The position numbers and the translations under genes are program-made. A stretch of DNA of 64,000 nucleotides. Origin: Luscinia megarhynchos (lineage: Eukaryota; Chordata; Aves; Passeriformes; Turdidae). Shown here one piece after another: positions 62,701 to 64,000 of the stretch. The notes below the pieces were generated by a model that worked only from the letters and a program-made list of their open reading frames with translations, was not told the origin of the DNA and made no database searches. The DNA is taken from assembly GCA_034336665.1 (NCBI GenBank), contig CM067566.1:25636330-25700329 (forward strand). Direction: 5' to 3'. How positions within the stretch are numbered: the stretch's first letter is position 1; each line of letters starts with the position of its first letter.

Positions 62701-64000
62701 AACCTACACAATTATTGTCCTTGAGACTACTACAAAAGCCAGCAGTGAAAGTTCAACTGCAGGAAGTCTATGAAAGGCTAAGCAAATGGGATTGCATATT
62801 TCAAGGAAGGTCTTACCCATAACCTCACAGGGATCTTTTTAGCACACATAGTTTCATTTTGCACTCTTCTCCCTTGCTTACATGCTGTCACGGTATCTTT
62901 GAGCTCCTTGGATACTCTGCACAAGTATAACCAACATCATGCCAATGGGAACCAAACTATTGGAGGCCCAAAGACTGTGGGCAAAATTGATACTTACAAA
63001 AGCTGCATTTAACCTACAACTTCTCTTCCCCCTTAAAGCAGCATACTTCAGCAGTAATCTCTTGTTGCAAGTCGTGTAGTTTATGAAGATAAAGAGAAAC
63101 TTTGAGAGGACTATGGAAGGAAAACAGGATCCCTAAGGTTTACCAGCAAGATATACCCACCAGAATATTAAAAAACCTTTATGAAGTCCCACTGAAACCT
63201 GCTCTGGAATACTTTATAGAAGTCTGGCCAACGCATGCTAAAAAGACTAATTAATATATGAAGAAGGGAATTATAGCATTTTAGTATGATAAGGTGAACA
63301 AGAAATCTCACCCAAACAAGAGAGAGTCTGGTTTATCTGGTTTAGCAAAATTATACTATTACTGTCTAGAAACAATCAAGATAAGGGGAAACAAACATTA
63401 AAAAGAAAAAATTGCTACCCAAGATGAAAAATAGTGTTGGCAACTGCCACTGACAAACTGCTTTAACATGCAAATATTATATGCATGTAAGTTCACTTTA
63501 AAAAAAATTTAAAAATAAATCTTAGAAGTGAGAGGAGAAAAACATTGAAGCCAGGAGTCTTCTCCCATTTTCTGGAGTACAAGGAATAAAAACAAAATGG
63601 GTCACCACACTAATTCCAAAGTGACCACCTGCACACTCAAGTGGCAAGTCAATATTCCTAAGACTACTGACACTCTTGTCTAGCTATTTCAGGCTAGGCC
63701 GATCCCAACTCTTGAAAAGTAAAGTTCTCTTACAGCTGTATGGACCACACAGCTGTATGGACCAGCTGCCAAATGATGGAAGAAAGGTCCTTCTGTACCA
63801 AGATCTGTGCAAACTCCACACAGCTCAGTTCTGACTATCATCACTAACCACAAAAAACAACCCATGTTGCTTCTGGTGACAAGAGCAAGAATACCGATGT
63901 AAAGAACAAACCAATAAAACCCCAAACCTTACAGCAACAGCATCAGCACACCAGGTCCTTGTACCAGATCAAATACTTAGACATTTCAGAGAACCTCAAA
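53761..64000. other. Gene-poor AT-rich stretch to the right end
   Basis: No exon with convincing splice sites or known homology was seen. The longer open frames (57938-58339, 59382-59744, 61679-61951, all plus) match no family I know. A tandem duplication with three E-boxes occurs at 63732-63768. By mammalian gene order OCIAD1 should lie to the right on the plus strand; its exons were not found here. Confidence 0.55.
63732..63768 (+). repeat. Perfect 16-bp direct repeat, 17-bp spacing
   Basis: ACAGCTGTATGGACCA occurs at 63732-63747 and again at 63749-63764. The two copies plus the flank contain three CAGCTG E-box hexamers in 37 bases. It is a recent-looking tandem duplication; a bHLH role is speculative. 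Confidence 0.9.

Overview
This is vertebrate, single-copy-looking, AT-rich DNA, most probably from a bird. The evidence is CR1-type retroposon tails of the avian/sauropsid kind (clearest at 25741-25868, 44872-44916 and 52041-52095), very sparse small exons, AT-rich introns and isolated CpG islands. The species cannot be fixed from the sequence. There are no operons, CRISPR arrays or bacterial features, and no viral genes were recognised.

The only gene recognised with confidence is FRYL (furry-like), on the minus strand. The window holds its 5' end. Exon A (25087-25162) carries the furry-family start and lies at the edge of a CpG island. It splices in frame across a ~24 kb intron to exon B (725-924). 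Exon B carries a basic linker, then the internal methionine that begins the commonly annotated FRYL protein, and ends in a codon-boundary splice donor. The rest of this very large protein lies off the left edge.

A second candidate start is the most interesting thing in the window. At 40295-40469 (minus) a 58-codon open frame begins at a good Kozak ATG and ends at a GTATGT donor. Its phase fits exon B exactly. It sits below a TATA box and initiator at textbook spacing. I infer an alternative, non-CpG promoter and alternative N-terminus for FRYL.

Layout from left to right: partial intron (1-724); exon B (725-924); long intron (925-25086) ending in an ATF/CREB-type motif cluster near exon A; exon A with its CpG island (about 25087-25450); a plus-strand TATA box and strong donor suggesting a divergent transcript (25440-25660); a CR1 copy (25741-25868); about 14 kb without clear genes; the candidate alternative first exon and promoter (40295-40690); a second CpG island (about 43966-44400), probably the upstream FRYL promoter or an unknown divergent one; then about 19.5 kb with no recognisable coding exon, only repeat fragments, low-complexity DNA and a small GC-rich patch near 53.6-53.75 kb. 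From mammalian synteny OCIAD1 would be expected to the right, but none of its exons were seen.
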